This document shows positions 42,393 through 42,515 of a stretch of DNA of 42,515 nucleotides, in pieces (position 1 is the first letter of the stretch; every line of letters begins with the position of its first letter). This DNA comes from Acidobacteriota bacterium. GTDB lineage: Bacteria; Acidobacteriota; Vicinamibacteria; Vicinamibacterales; JAHECP01. The position numbers were made by a program, and so were the translations under genes. The stretch is taken from the NCBI GenBank assembly GCA_024641665.1, contig JAHECP010000036.1, positions 1-42,515 on the forward strand, written 5' to 3'. The notes under the pieces were generated by a model. That model was not told where the DNA came from. It did not search any database and worked only from the letters and a program-made list of their open reading frames with translations.

Positions 42393-42515
42393 GCCTAACG
42401 ATTCCGGCTCACCTGCGGCGCCGCGCGTCTGCTCAGCCGGCGGTGAACGCCACCGACGCAGGCACGGGGCGCGCAACAACCTGGCCGTGCGCGTTGCCCA
42501 TGAACGGAACCGCGT
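42393..42515 (-). repeat. attC site 12, reaching the window edge
   Basis: The core GCCTAAC at 42393-42399 is perfect. A weaker opposite core GTTGCCC is at 42493-42499, with CCTGCG/CGCAGG as part of a stem. If this is right the site spans ~107 bp; otherwise it ends beyond the window. It indicates that at least one more cassette follows to the right. Confidence 0.65.

Overview
The window is GC-rich bacterial chromosome with short intergenic gaps. Its gene content points to Acidobacteriota, perhaps a Vicinamibacteria-like member: a VWFA protein of the acidobacterial type, a DUF2203 protein, a CocE-type secreted hydrolase, and an outer-membrane peptidase/propeller/Omp85 fusion. No rRNA, tRNA or CRISPR was seen, so the taxonomy is inference from gene families.

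Left part (1-15.5 kb). An ECF sigma factor and zinc-finger anti-sigma pair (minus strand) are separated by a long hairpin. A divergent gene encodes a 1038-aa secreted metallopeptidase-like/beta-propeller/Omp85 protein, followed by a small zinc-finger protein and a hot-dog thioesterase. On the minus strand, an IclR regulator with its own operator leads a row of ferredoxin (apparent CTG start), nuoB and nuoI; downstream lies a secreted TPR protein with two retropepsin-like D-T-G domains. Then come DUF2203, a CocE/S15 hydrolase, an overlapping three-gene operon (two paralogous TPR proteins and a VWA protein), and a cysteine-dioxygenase-family cupin.

Middle part (15.5-25.4 kb). A minus-strand operon has the core of the aerobic box pathway: boxC (ring-cleaving dihydrolase), boxB (benzoyl-CoA epoxidase), an aldehyde dehydrogenase, an amidohydrolase, a kynureninase-like PLP enzyme, a 3-hydroxyacyl-CoA dehydrogenase and an enoyl-CoA hydratase. 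A divergent TetR regulator shares a perfect 20-bp palindrome with the operon promoter. boxA, a CoA ligase and a thiolase are not in the window. The operon gaps are filled with several unrelated repeats, mostly of exact 7-bp period, and one contains a branched 139-bp inverted repeat.

Right-centre (25.4-32.6 kb). Housekeeping and accessory genes: UPF0173 metal hydrolase, a secreted unknown, lipoyl synthase, family-5 uracil-DNA glycosylase, a fold-type I aminotransferase, and a large polytopic membrane protein.

Right end (32.86 kb to the window edge). This is an integron gene-cassette array. Ten inverted-repeat attC sites (one running to the window edge), a further probable attC beside an IS110-family element and one remnant punctuate short cassettes: HicBA, a metallophosphoesterase, DUF1697, DUF2157, a RelE/ParE-type TA pair, a PD-(D/E)XK-like nuclease, a frameshifted ClpP-like protease, a two-gene unknown cassette, a DUF4062 protein and a membrane protein. 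All cassette genes except HicBA read leftward and the attC polarity agrees, so any integrase should lie beyond the right edge. The IS110-family element sits directly against one attC. This array is the most notable feature of the window.
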